A stretch of 64,000 nt of DNA from Bryobacterales bacterium (GTDB lineage Bacteria > Acidobacteriota > Terriglobia > Bryobacterales > Bryobacteraceae). The notes under the pieces are model-generated. The model was not told where the DNA came from. It did no database searches and saw only the letters and a program-made list of their open reading frames with translations. The translations under genes and the position numbers were made by a program. Below are positions 41,966-50,959 of this stretch, piece after piece (position 1 is the stretch's first letter; every line of letters starts with the position of its first letter). Where the stretch lies: assembly GCA_003135055.1 (NCBI GenBank), contig PLDF01000315.1:28169-92168 (forward strand), written 5' to 3'.

Positions 41966-44900
41966 GTGCCCATTCTGCGAATCACCCACGCCGGATCCCA
42001 CGTGGAAGCGACGTTGGAAGGCGGCGGCCCGCGGCAGATCGAGAAGCGGCCGTTTTCCTTCGCTCTGGCTGCCCAGGAGGCGGAGAACATCCGCTGGTAT
42101 CTGGAGGATTACCGGATCTATCCGGTGGACCCCGCCCCGAAGATCGCCGAACGCATCGAGCAGCGCATGGGCGATATAGGGCGCGAATTATTCCGCTTGG
42201 TGCTGGCCGGCAGCGGCGTGTGGGAGAGCGTGCGCCATAGCCTTGCCGACACGCGGATCGAAGTCGAAACCGAGGTGGAGGACGCGCTGGTTCCCTGGGA
42301 GCTGATGCGCGATCCGGTTGCGGATTCGCCTCTCGCGCTGAGCGTCCCTTCGTTTGTCCGCTGCCATTCCAGACCGGCCCTGCGTCCTAACCCGCCGGAG
42401 CCATCCGCGGGGAAGATCCGGATCTTGCTGGTGATCTGTCGTCTCGAAAACGACCGGGTACCCTTCCGCTCCGTGGCGCGACACCTGATTCGAGGGCTGA
42501 GCGACGCGGCGCGCGAGCCGTTCGATCTGGAAGTCTTGCGGCCCCCGACTTTCGAACATCTCGCCAAGCGGCTGCGCGAGGCCAACGCGCAAGGCAAGCC
42601 TTTCCACGTAGTCCATTTCGATGGCCATGGGCTGAAGGGCGAGGTCTTCTTCGAAAACCCCGAGCTTGAACGGAATGCGCAATCGGTGAAGGCCGCCGAA
42701 CTGGGCAGGCTGCTTCACGAAACGCGCGTGCCGCTGCTCATTTTGAACGCCTGCCGATCCGCGGACAGCGAACCGCCGGAGCAACCGGAAAAGGTAGGCG
42801 ATCTTCACCAGCAGATCCGCCAGTTCGGGTCTTTCGCGCACGCGGTGATGGACTGCGGCGCTTCCGGCGTGGTTGCATGGCGCTACAGCGTCTTCGTCGA
42901 TACGGCCGCGCAATATATGGCCGATCTCTATGCCGCACTGGCGTCGGGACTGCCGCTTGGCGAGGCTGCCACACTGGCCCGGAAGCAGTTGAGCAGCGGC
43001 GCCAGGCCGATTGAAGATTGGACTGTGCCGGTGGTGTTTGAAGCGGCCCCCGCTCAGCTGTTTCCCAAGCCGACCGAGGAGGCGGGCACCTTCGAGATCA
43101 AACTGGAGGCCCGCCCGGCCGCTGCCGATTCGGGCCTTCCTCACGCGCCCGGCGTGGGTTTCATTGGCCGCGATGAGACCATCCTCAAGCTGGACCGCAC
43201 GTTCGATTCGCAGTACATCGTTCTGCTGCACGCTTATGCGGGCAGCGGCAAAACGAGCACTGCGGCGGAGTTCGTCCGTTGGTATCGGGGGACTGGCGGG
43301 CTCTCAGGACCCGTGCTGCTCACCTCGTTCGAACAGCATAAGGCGTTGCCGAGGGTGTTGGATGAATTGGAGGGCGTGTTTGAGACGGTGCTGGCGAAGA
43401 GCGGTATCCAATGGCTGACGCTCGATGACACACAGCGGCGGGAAGTGGCTCTGCAAGTTCTGCGGCAGATACCGGTGCTTTGGATCTGGGACAACTTGGA
43501 GCCGATTGCGGGATTCCCGGCAGGTACGCCTTCCGCCTGGAGCGTTGCTGAGCAGAAGGATCTGCTGGATTTCCTGCACGCAGCGCGAGGGACCAAGGCG
43601 AAGCTTGTGTTGACGTCGCGGCGGGACGAACGCGGTTGGCTCCATGACTTGCCCGCGCGGATCGAGCTTCCGCAGATGCCGTTTTATGAATGCGTGCAGA
43701 TGACGGAAGAGCTGGCGAAGAAGCTCGGACGGCGTCTCGACGATGTGGAGGACTGGCGGCCGCTTCTCCGGTTCACGCAGGGCAATCCGCTGACCTTAAC
43801 CGTGCTGGTGGGGCAGGCGTTGCGCGATGGGTTGAAGAGCCGGGAGCAGATCGCGGGTTTTGTGCGCAAGCTCCAGGCGGGCGAAGCAGTTTTCAAGGAT
43901 GAGGCGAGCGAGGGTCGGACGAGGTCGCTGGCAGCCTCGCTGGCGTATGGGTTTGAGAATGCGTTTACCGAGGCCGAGCGGAAGCAACTTGCGCTGCTGC
44001 ATTTGTTTCAGGGATTTGTGGATGTCCGTTCGTTTCAACTAATGGGGGCTCCAGAGGTGGAGTGGTGCTTGCCCGAAGTGAAGGGTTTCAGTCGCGAGGT
44101 GGGCATCGCACTGCTGGACCGGGCCGCCGAAGTAGGGCTGCTGACTGCGCTCGGCGGAGGTTGCTACGACATCCATCCGGCGCTTCCATGGTTTTTCCGG
44201 CGCCTCTTCGAGCAGTACTACTTTGACACGCGAAACGCGGCGACCTGCTCGTTCGTGGAAACGATGGGGTGGTTGGGGAACTATTACCACAATCAGTATG
44301 GAGACGGGAATCGCGATGTGATCGGAATACTGACAGCAGAGGAGGCGAATCTTATCCACGCACGGAGTCTGGCTCGATCCAACGGCTGGTGGGATCAAGT
44401 GATCAGCACAATGCAAGGACTGCGGATACTCTACGAACCCACTGGGCGGCAAGCGGAATGGTCGCGTTTAGTGGAGGAGATTGTCCCCAACTTTGTCGAT
44501 CCGGCGACGGATGAGCCTCTGCCGGGCAAAGAATTCGGGTGGAGTCTGGTGACCGATTACCGGGTACGCTTGGCTCGCGAAGCAAGGCAACTGGATAAGG
44601 CCGCGCGGCTGCAGAACGCTCGTGTTGCTTGGAGCCGCCGGCACACGGCACCGATTCTGGCGAAGCCATCGCAAACTTGGGACGCCGGAGAAAAATGGGC
44701 GCTACGCTCGCTGGCGGTCTCGCTGGAGGATCGAGCGCATATTCAGCGCGGGCAGGGTTCGGCAGGGTGTGTCGAGAGTTACCTGGAGGCGTTGTCCTTC
44801 GAGGAACAGCTTGGCGATTCCCAGGCCGCAGCGGCCTGTGCGTTTAACCTCGGGCATGCCTATAAGAACTTGCCCGAAATTCGGGATCTCGCCCTCGCGG

Positions 44901-45427
44901 AAAAGTGGTACCGCCGGAGCTTGGACCTGAACACGAAAGAAGACCACTTGAGCGTGGCTGGGAGCCTTGCTCAGCTTGGCGCAGTCTCGCATCTGCGATT
45001 TCGCGACGCAAGAACAACCAAGCGGCCGACCGAGGAGCGTGTTGGTCACCTCTCAAACGCCGAACGATACTACAAGCAGGCACTCGAAATGTTCCCTCCA
45101 AACGCCATTCCAGAGCTCGCGACCACCTACAGCCAACTCGGGATCATCTACGGCGACGCTGGGCAGCTCAACGAGGGTCTTCGTCATTACCGCGAATCCG
45201 TCCGCTATTGCGAAGCCATGCAAGACCGGTTCGCGGCCGGCCGGGCGCGCTACAATGCCGCCGTCACACTCACTGAAACAGGCCGCTTCGCCGACGCCCG
45301 AGACTGGGCTCAATCCGCCCTGCGCGACTACCAATCATGCGAGAACGCGGACCAGGAAGTTGTCAAGACCGTCAAGCTTCTGGAACAGATCGAATCTGCT
45401 CTCCAAGCGACTTCACCGCCGTCGTAA
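41966..45427 (+). CDS. CHAT protease - STAND NTPase - TPR protein
   Basis: 1153 residues from a GTG at 41966. Residues 1-370: CHAT-type caspase-like protease with the catalytic pair His221 (HVVHFDGHGLKGE) and Cys263 (LLILNACRSAD). Residues about 395-780: STAND/NB-ARC NTPase with Walker A LHAYAGSGKT (421-430), Walker B VLWIWDNLEP (504-513), KLVLTSRRDER (sensor) and RFTQGNPLTL (the GxP motif), then winged-helix-like MPFYECVQMTEELAKKLGRR. Residues about 920-1130: TPR units (LDLNTKEDHLSVAGSLAQLG, NAIPELATTYSQLGIIYGDA). Sensors with this design oligomerise on ligand binding, then the protease cuts an effector. Overlaps the convergent membrane gene by 56 bases. Confidence 0.9.
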   Translation: MPILRITHAGSHVEATLEGGGPRQIEKRPFSFALAAQEAENIRWYLEDYRIYPVDPAPKIAERIEQRMGDIGRELFRLVLAGSGVWESVRHSLADTRIEVETEVEDALVPWELMRDPVADSPLALSVPSFVRCHSRPALRPNPPEPSAGKIRILLVICRLENDRVPFRSVARHLIRGLSDAAREPFDLEVLRPPTFEHLAKRLREANAQGKPFHVVHFDGHGLKGEVFFENPELERNAQSVKAAELGRLLHETRVPLLILNACRSADSEPPEQPEKVGDLHQQIRQFGSFAHAVMDCGASGVVAWRYSVFVDTAAQYMADLYAALASGLPLGEAATLARKQLSSGARPIEDWTVPVVFEAAPAQLFPKPTEEAGTFEIKLEARPAAADSGLPHAPGVGFIGRDETILKLDRTFDSQYIVLLHAYAGSGKTSTAAEFVRWYRGTGGLSGPVLLTSFEQHKALPRVLDELEGVFETVLAKSGIQWLTLDDTQRREVALQVLRQIPVLWIWDNLEPIAGFPAGTPSAWSVAEQKDLLDFLHAARGTKAKLVLTSRRDERGWLHDLPARIELPQMPFYECVQMTEELAKKLGRRLDDVEDWRPLLRFTQGNPLTLTVLVGQALRDGLKSREQIAGFVRKLQAGEAVFKDEASEGRTRSLAASLAYGFENAFTEAERKQLALLHLFQGFVDVRSFQLMGAPEVEWCLPEVKGFSREVGIALLDRAAEVGLLTALGGGCYDIHPALPWFFRRLFEQYYFDTRNAATCSFVETMGWLGNYYHNQYGDGNRDVIGILTAEEANLIHARSLARSNGWWDQVISTMQGLRILYEPTGRQAEWSRLVEEIVPNFVDPATDEPLPGKEFGWSLVTDYRVRLAREARQLDKAARLQNARVAWSRRHTAPILAKPSQTWDAGEKWALRSLAVSLEDRAHIQRGQGSAGCVESYLEALSFEEQLGDSQAAAACAFNLGHAYKNLPEIRDLALAEKWYRRSLDLNTKEDHLSVAGSLAQLGAVSHLRFRDARTTKRPTEERVGHLSNAERYYKQALEMFPPNAIPELATTYSQLGIIYGDAGQLNEGLRHYRESVRYCEAMQDRFAAGRARYNAAVTLTETGRFADARDWAQSALRDYQSCENADQEVVKTVKLLEQIESALQATSPPS

Positions 45428-46013
45428 GCACATCCACGCCCACCACGTTAATCAACTCGATCCCCAACAGCAGCGCTTTCACGCTCGGCTCCGCGACCCC
45501 TTCGTCCAAATCCTTCAGGTCCCGGCTCAACTCCTGTTGATCTTCCTTCGAAATATTTTGCATCAGCGCCAGGCAGTACGGCGGCAGAGCGTCTTTTGCC
45601 TTGCTGTAATCCACGTTTTTCATCGCATCGACGACGGCTTGGGAACGTGCCGCCGCCCGCTTGCGATCCACTGCCCGGTCGGCTGCTCCCAGGAAGATCT
45701 GAAGGAACCCGCTCGGTCCGACCCCCACGTCCCGGTCGCCGGCCCGCACCACGAACAGCGACGTCCGGAAGAACGCCATCGCACTGACGCCCGCCATCAG
45801 GATTCGCATCCCGCGCGATAAGCCCAACCAACCGTCTGGCATCAGAAGGAGGGCGCCAACCGAAGCGGCGCTATTGATCGCAAGATAGAATACCGCGGGC
45901 CAACTCTTGATCGCCGCCCAGGGGTGGTCTTTGTAGCGGGAGATCAATTCGCTGACGCCGACTATGCCGCCGAGCGCAGCCGCTACGGCCCAGTCGAGCC
46001 AGCTCCAGTTCAT
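45372..46013 (-). CDS. Three-helix membrane protein of unknown function, next to the CHAT gene
   Basis: 213 residues. Helices at about 7-23 (WAVAAALGGIVGVSELI), 39-58 (AVFYLAINSAASVGALLLM) and 68-88 (RILMAGVSAMAFFRTSLFVV). The remaining C-terminal 120 residues are cytoplasmic and helical (AADRAVDRKRAAARSQAVVD, ALPPYCLALMQNISKEDQQE, LLLGIELINVVGVDVLTTAV). No family is recognised; it is not a gasdermin. Begins four bases after the winged-helix gene and overlaps the 3' end of the CHAT gene on the other strand. It could be the membrane effector or target of the CHAT protease, by location. Confidence 0.65.
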   Translation of the reverse strand: MNWSWLDWAVAAALGGIVGVSELISRYKDHPWAAIKSWPAVFYLAINSAASVGALLLMPDGWLGLSRGMRILMAGVSAMAFFRTSLFVVRAGDRDVGVGPSGFLQIFLGAADRAVDRKRAAARSQAVVDAMKNVDYSKAKDALPPYCLALMQNISKEDQQELSRDLKDLDEGVAEPSVKALLLGIELINVVGVDVLTTAVKSLGEQIRSVPEA

Positions 46014-46017
46014 GGCA

Positions 46018-46326
46018 TCAGGCTGGGTGTGCGAGTTGCACTACCTGGGCTCCGCTGGGGGTCAGCCGGATTGCTCCCTCAAAACCGTCACCGGCGAACT
46101 CAATATACCCGGCGTTCCGCAAGCTCTTCAGCGACTCTGAGTAGCGCAGGGGTTCCATGCCGCTCTTCGTTTGTAGGTCGAACAAGGGGAGCGACTGCTG
46201 AACCTGCCGAGCCAGGATTTCCAGCAGCGTCAGCGGGCTCACCGGTTTGGGCTGCACGAGCTTTTCCCGGTTCGCGTATTCCATGTACGGCTGAAACGTG
46301 CCCGGTCTGGGCTTGAAGTCCGACAT
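46018..46326 (-). CDS. Winged-helix protein paired with the membrane gene
   Basis: 102 residues. A short N-terminal tail is followed by a wHTH-like pattern: LTLLEILARQVQQSLPLFDL, YSESLKSLRNAGYIEFAGDG FEGAIRLTPSGAQVV, where the second helix-strand-turn resembles the wing of MarR/PadR-type folds. It could bind DNA or, as seen in other defence loci, act as a protein-recognition module. Forms an operon with the downstream membrane gene. Confidence 0.65.
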   Translation of the reverse strand: MSDFKPRPGTFQPYMEYANREKLVQPKPVSPLTLLEILARQVQQSLPLFDLQTKSGMEPLRYSESLKSLRNAGYIEFAGDGFEGAIRLTPSGAQVVQLAHPA

Positions 46327-46472
46327 CGACTCGATAGTATCACAGCGGGGGTTCCGTAAATCGGAGACAACGGAAGGCGGGCGGCTCGCTGGGGTCCGGC
46401 CATTTCGGTGTCTAACATGGCGGCACGTAGCGCGCTATGGGAACAACATTGAGTCTAGCCCGATCTAAAAGT

Positions 46473-46492
46473 GACAGGCCAGGAGGCCTGTC
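46473..46492 (-). terminator. REP-like hairpin abutting the biotin carrier stop codon
   Basis: On the minus strand GACAGGCC-TCCT-GGCCTGTC begins at the base after TAG and is followed by ACTTTT, so it may act as a terminator. The same stem family occurs at 21940 and 33070. Confidence 0.55.
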
Positions 46493-46966
46493 CTACATAA
46501 CCGTGGCTAACACTTCGCCGGCGGTAACCGTGGCGCCGGCTTTGGCGGCGATCCCGATCACCTTGCCCGCGCGCGGCGCCTTCATCTCGTTTTGCATCTT
46601 CATGGCTTCCACCACCACGATGCCTTGCCCGGCTTCCACCGCATCGCCCACCGCAACCAGCACGCGCACAACTTTTCCCGGCATGGACGCCTTTATGTCT
46701 TGAGCGCCGGTGTGCGCGCCGCCGCGCGATTGGCGGCTCCAGCGACGCGGGTCGCGGACTTCCGTCTCATAGCGGAAGCCGTTGACGGTGACCACTCCCT
46801 CTTCCACGCGCGCCTGGTAGCTGCGGCCATCGAGCAGCACGGAATAGACGCCGGGCTGCGGCATCTCCACGCTGGCTTCGCGCTCCGGACCATCTCCGAT
46901 GCGGAAACGGCCGGACGAAATCTCTATGCATTCTTCCCGGCCGTTGATGGTGAGATCGAGTTTCAT
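46493..46966 (-). CDS. Biotin carboxyl carrier protein/biotinyl domain protein
   Basis: 157 residues from ATG 46966, which overlaps the stop of the biotin carboxylase gene (ATGA). N-terminal beta part with LDLTINGREECIEISSGRFR, then GRSYQARVEEGVVTVNGFRY and the C-terminal biotinyl domain KASMPGKVVRVLVAVGDAVE AGQGIVVVEAMKMQNEMKAP, with EAMKMQNE carrying the biotinylated Lys. The N-terminal layout is that of the C-terminal domain of acyl-CoA carboxylase alpha subunits (split here). Confidence 0.9.
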   Translation of the reverse strand: MKLDLTINGREECIEISSGRFRIGDGPEREASVEMPQPGVYSVLLDGRSYQARVEEGVVTVNGFRYETEVRDPRRWSRQSRGGAHTGAQDIKASMPGKVVRVLVAVGDAVEAGQGIVVVEAMKMQNEMKAPRAGKVIGIAAKAGATVTAGEVLATVM

Positions 46967-48483
46967 CGAAGCAGCTCGTTTCGTCCGCTTGTCAGCCATT
47001 TGCTCGTTTCGGCTGGCCTCGATCCGGCTGGCCTTGATGCTGAGCCCGGTACGTCGCCGCCCACCTGCGCCGAGGCATGAAGCGCGGCCACTAGCGCGGC
47101 TACGGCTTCCACGTCTTCCGGCGGCGCCAGGGCCTTCGTGCGCTGAAGGAACTCTTCGATGAATCCGGTATGCAGATGGCCCGCGCGGAATTCCGGATCG
47201 TCCAGAATCTGCCGGAAGAAGCCGATGTTGGCGCGAATGCCGCCCACGTGGTATTCGCTCAGCGCACGGACGGCGCGCGCGGCGGCATGTTCGCGCGTTG
47301 GCGCCCACACGGCGAGCTTGGCCAGCAGCGGATCGTAATCCATGGGCACGGTCCAGCCTTCGTAGACGCCGCTATCCAGGCGCACGCCGGGTCCGGAGGG
47401 CTCTGCAAGCCGCGTGATCTTTCCCGGGAAGGGCAGAAAGTTGTTGGCGGGGTCTTCGGCGTAGATGCGGCACTCGATGGCCCATCCGCGCCAGGCAACT
47501 TCGTCTTGCGTGAACGGCAGCTTCGCCCCGGCGGCGATCTCGATTTGCAACTTCACCAGGTCGAGACCCGTCACCAGTTCGGTCACGGGGTGCTCCACCT
47601 GCAAGCGAGTATTCATTTCGAGGAAGTAAAAGCGGCGGTCCGCATCCACCAGGAATTCCACCGTTCCGGCGTTGTAGTAACCCGCGGCGCGCGCTGCCTT
47701 GACGGCGGCCTGGCCCATGGCGGCGCGCATTTCGGGATGCAGCGCCACCAGCGGCGACGGGCACTCTTCGATCACCTTCTGATGCCGCCGCTGGATGGAG
47801 CACTCGCGCTCGCCCAAGTGGACCATGTTGCCGTGGCGGTCGCCAAGAACCTGGATCTCGATGTGGCGCGGCCGCTCGATCAGCTTCTCCATATACATCT
47901 CGGGGTTGCCGAAGGCGCTCGCGGCTTCGCTCGACGCATTGCGGTGCGCCGATTCCAAGTCCGCTTCGCGATCGACGCGGCGCATGCCCTTGCCGCCGCC
48001 GCCAGCCACGGCTTTGAGCAGCACCGGGTAGCTGTGCGCGCGCGCAAACTCGCGGGCTTCTTCAAATGTGACGGCGGAATCCGTACCCGGCGCCACCGGA
48101 GCGCCCGCGGCAACGGCGAGCTGCCGCGCGGCGGTTTTCGAGCCCATGGAGCGGATGGAGGCCGCCGAAGGGCCGATGAAAACCAGGCCCGCGCTTTCGC
48201 AGGCCGCCGCGAATTCCGCGTTCTCGCTAAGAAATCCGTAGCCGGGATGGATGGCTTCGGCGCCATGTTTCCTGGCGGCGTCGAGGATGCGGCGGATGCG
48301 CAGATAGCTTTCGGACGACGCCGCGGGCCCGACATGCTCGGCCTCATCGGCCATACGGACGTGCAGGGAAGCGCGGTCGGCATCGGAGTATACCGCTATG
48401 CTGGCGATGCCCATTTCGCGCAATGTGCGCACGACCCGCACAGCGATTTCGCCGCGGTTGGCGATAAGAACCTTTCGGAACAT
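46963..48483 (-). CDS. Biotin carboxylase subunit of an acyl-CoA carboxylase
   Basis: 506 residues. FRKVLIANRGEIAVRVVRT, AIHPGYGFLSENAEFAAACE, LLKAVAGGGGKGMRRVDRE (ATP-grasp lid), RECSIQRRHQKVIEECPSP and MNTRLQVEHPVTELVTGLDL VKLQIEIAAG are diagnostic. It carboxylates biotin on the downstream carrier using ATP and bicarbonate. It is about 50 residues longer than AccC and is followed by the split biotinyl domain, as in propionyl- or methylcrotonyl-CoA carboxylase alpha subunits. No carboxyltransferase gene is in the window, so the acyl-CoA substrate is unknown. Confidence 0.93.
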   Translation of the reverse strand: MFRKVLIANRGEIAVRVVRTLREMGIASIAVYSDADRASLHVRMADEAEHVGPAASSESYLRIRRILDAARKHGAEAIHPGYGFLSENAEFAAACESAGLVFIGPSAASIRSMGSKTAARQLAVAAGAPVAPGTDSAVTFEEAREFARAHSYPVLLKAVAGGGGKGMRRVDREADLESAHRNASSEAASAFGNPEMYMEKLIERPRHIEIQVLGDRHGNMVHLGERECSIQRRHQKVIEECPSPLVALHPEMRAAMGQAAVKAARAAGYYNAGTVEFLVDADRRFYFLEMNTRLQVEHPVTELVTGLDLVKLQIEIAAGAKLPFTQDEVAWRGWAIECRIYAEDPANNFLPFPGKITRLAEPSGPGVRLDSGVYEGWTVPMDYDPLLAKLAVWAPTREHAAARAVRALSEYHVGGIRANIGFFRQILDDPEFRAGHLHTGFIEEFLQRTKALAPPEDVEAVAALVAALHASAQVGGDVPGSASRPAGSRPAETSKWLTSGRNELLR

Positions 48484-48539
48484 TGAAGTGAAGATTTTAG
48501 CAGGACGGAGTCATGCGTTCGCGCGAAGGCCAGGCGTAG

Positions 48540-48595
48540 GCGCCTAACGTGGACAGACGCTTTCGTCTGCCCACCCGGCGATCTCGGCGATTGTT
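48540..48595. repeat. REP-type repeat, half copy D
   Basis: GACAGACG-CTTT-CGTCTGCC hairpin followed by CACCCGGCGATCTCGGCGAT TGTT. About 50 bp match the right half of the insert nested in copy C (58660-58720) with roughly one mismatch in six. Confidence 0.7.
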
Positions 48596-48650
48596 CTCCA
48601 GATCGGCTAAGCACCCGGGACTTTCGGAGAGCCAAGTCAAAGGCTATGCT

Positions 48651-49526
48651 ATGAAGCAGGAATTGCGTGATGGAACGGAATCCCTGAGGAACGGAATGGA
48701 CCTTAAGACTTTGCTCGACACGCCTCCATGGGACTGGCCACGAGACGCCGGAAAGATGTTTCAGAAGATTCTGATGGATCGGCGGGCTAATGAATCCGAC
48801 CGTCTGGCCGCCGCCCAGCTGGCGGGCGATTTTACCGTGATCAACGACGATCTGGCAGATGCCTTATTGGCGATCGTAGGTAACGCCGATGAGCCAGAGC
48901 GGCTGCGCGCCAAGGCGGCAATTTCTCTTGGGCCGATCCTGGAACATGCGGACATGGATGATTTCGAGGATCCGGATGATGTGCCCATTACCGAGCTCAC
49001 GTTTCGTAACATCCAGGACTCGCTCCGGAAGCTCTACTTCGATAGCAGCACGCCCAAGGAAGTACGGCGGCGAATCTTGGAAGCATCCGTGCGCGCCCCC
49101 GAAACGTGGCACCAGGATGCGATCGGGAATGCATATTCCAGGGGAGACAAAGAGTGGATGCTGACGGCTGTGTTTTCGATGCGCTGGGTTCGCGGTTTTG
49201 ACGACCAGATACTGGCAGCCTTGAAGAGCGCCGACCCTGAGATTCACTACGAAGCCATCTACGCGGCCGGCGAGTGGGAACTCGACGCGGCCTGGCCTCA
49301 CATCGTCGAACTGGTCAATGACGCTGACACGCCAAGGCAGTTACTGCTTGCGGCCATCGGCGCCGCCGGCAGCATCCGTCCCGCGGAGGCGCGGATAATC
49401 CTGGTGGACCTGGCCGACTCCGACGACGAAGAAATCGCTGGGGCGGCCGGCGAGGCCATGTCGATGTCTGAAACGGCTTCAGACGACGAAGACTTCGAAG
49501 AAGAAGGTCATGGGTGGATCAATTGA
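48651..49526 (+). CDS. HEAT-like repeat protein
   Basis: 291 residues from ATG 48651; ATG 48696 (MDLKTLLDTPPWDWP) is an alternative. All-helical, with alternating helices of about 30 residues (RLAAAQLAGDFTVINDDLAD ALL, RLRAKAAISLGPILEHADMD, EIHYEAIYAAGEWELDAAWP HIVELVND, QLLLAAIGAAGSIRPAEARI ILVDLADSDDE), consistent with HEAT/PBS-lyase-type repeats. The acidic C-terminus ends DDEDFEEEGHGWIN. Scaffold role likely; partner unknown. Confidence 0.75.
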   Translation: MKQELRDGTESLRNGMDLKTLLDTPPWDWPRDAGKMFQKILMDRRANESDRLAAAQLAGDFTVINDDLADALLAIVGNADEPERLRAKAAISLGPILEHADMDDFEDPDDVPITELTFRNIQDSLRKLYFDSSTPKEVRRRILEASVRAPETWHQDAIGNAYSRGDKEWMLTAVFSMRWVRGFDDQILAALKSADPEIHYEAIYAAGEWELDAAWPHIVELVNDADTPRQLLLAAIGAAGSIRPAEARIILVDLADSDDEEIAGAAGEAMSMSETASDDEDFEEEGHGWIN

Positions 49527-49994
49527 GCGGCGGTACGCCGCTCTGCCGCACGCCGCAATTCCTCCTCGTGGCGTTGGGCTTCCGTGCGCATTGCCACTGA
49601 AGCCGCTAACCAGTCCGCCGTAGGCGCCGCAAAATGAATGCAGCATTAATATCGCCAGCTTTGTCCCGTGACGGCGGATGGATTTTCGAATCTGCTCCAA
49701 CACGAACTTGCGGCCGGTTTCGCACTCCGGCGGCCCAGACACTTCGCGCCACCGGCAATTCCTGATCGGATCTGAATTCAAAATTCCAAGGCGCTTGAGA
49801 AACTTGGAGAGGCCCGGTCGGAAGCGTTCGCTCCCGCCGCTCGTGTTTTCCGGCGAGGGACGGGTGGCTCGAACAGGCGACACTTGAAACAGTTTGCACC
49901 CAAGGAGGTTTGATTGCCGTAGAATTGGTTGGTGGTGCGCCCAAGGGGATTGCAGGAATCTAACGAGCGCCCGAGACGGGGAAGGCGACGGAAG
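49527..49994. other. Intergenic region at the left border of the restriction module
   Basis: No gene of confidence. A 17-codon frame starting at a TTG near 49911, with AAGGAGG just upstream (MIAVELVGGAPKGIAGI), may be a remnant. The left copy of the 15-bp direct repeat is at 49843-49857. Confidence 0.4.
49843..49857. repeat. Left direct repeat flanking the XamI module
   Basis: GTGTTTTCCGGCGAG, identical to 52603-52617, with CTCCCGC also shared a few bases upstream of each copy. Confidence 0.6.
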
Positions 49995-50924
49995 ATGATT
50001 AACGCCGACAAGCCGCACCTGTGGAAGAGCGATGTTGCTGCCTCGGTGGATCTCTACAACAACTGGTTCATGAAGTTCGCACCGAAGACCTACCGTGACA
50101 AGCGGATCGAGGTCGCCAAGCACGTCAAAACGGGGCTGCTCAAGACGGGTGATCTGGAGCAAATCACGCCAGCCGTGCTGCAAGCGAACCCGGCCATCTT
50201 GCCGATGCTGCGGATGGCAACTTGCCCGCCACTGGCGAGAGACCGACTCGTCGGGCTAGCTTACGCCGACAAGAACGTCGTGCTTTGTATGGAAGAAGGG
50301 GCTTGCCCAACCCGCATTTCGGCTGTCGACCTTGACCGCAACCTGGAGCGCATCGCCGCAACGCTCATAAAGCTGCTGGATCGAGACATTTTTCCGTGGT
50401 TGGCGGCAAAAAAGAGGGCCGCACCCGCAGAACGTGCTCGTGCTTCCACGATCATTGCCGATAGGATGTGTGGAGCGCAGTCAGATCCGATCATTCGGAA
50501 TGCCCAAGAAGCTCGGCAACTGGGCCTGATCTCGGAGTACCTGACGGCGAGAGGGTACGTGCAGAAGAATCATTCGTCGTCCAAGCCAATTATGGATATG
50601 CCACCGGGAACATTCGGTCTCAGGATGGGCGTCATCGGGATTCAGATTGATCGCAACGCCAAGGAGAAGAAGGTCAACATTCCGATTGATATGGTGATTC
50701 AGCCGCACAAACCTCGACGCCATCGTGCACCAATTCTGATCGAATGCAAGTCCGCGGGCGACTTCACGAACGTCAACAAGCGGCTGAAGGAGGAGGCTGC
50801 GAAGATAGGGCAAATTCACAGGGCGCCGGCTACTGGGGAAGCCGAATTCATTCTGTTTCTATGCGGCTACTTCGGCGGCCAGCACCTCGGCTACGAGGCG
50901 TTTGAAGGCATCGACTGGATTTAG
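49995..50924 (+). CDS. XamI-family type II restriction endonuclease
   Basis: 309 residues from ATG 49995 (MINADKPHLWKSDVAASVDL). The opening KPHLWKSDVAASVDLYNNWF MKFAPKTYRD is recognisably XamI-type (recognition GTCGAC for XamI itself; specificity here not known). The nuclease core is visible: PIDMVIQPHKPRRHRAPILI ECKSAGDFTNVNKR, i.e. D-x(n)-ECK. The protein is intact; the methyltransferase downstream is not. Confidence 0.85.
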   Translation: MINADKPHLWKSDVAASVDLYNNWFMKFAPKTYRDKRIEVAKHVKTGLLKTGDLEQITPAVLQANPAILPMLRMATCPPLARDRLVGLAYADKNVVLCMEEGACPTRISAVDLDRNLERIAATLIKLLDRDIFPWLAAKKRAAPAERARASTIIADRMCGAQSDPIIRNAQEARQLGLISEYLTARGYVQKNHSSSKPIMDMPPGTFGLRMGVIGIQIDRNAKEKKVNIPIDMVIQPHKPRRHRAPILIECKSAGDFTNVNKRLKEEAAKIGQIHRAPATGEAEFILFLCGYFGGQHLGYEAFEGIDWI

Positions 50925-50959
50925 GAACATCGAATCGAGGACATGGATCAGTTGGGACT

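Noticed and set aside
45372..46013. Bacterial gasdermin beside the CHAT protease
   Set aside because: The neighbour has three hydrophobic helices and a helical tail; no gasdermin beta-rich pore fold or N-terminal palmitoylated Cys is apparent.
47170..48486. A 438-codon plus-strand frame opposite the biotin carboxylase gene
   Set aside because: It mirrors the intact biotin carboxylase and has the composition of an antisense frame.
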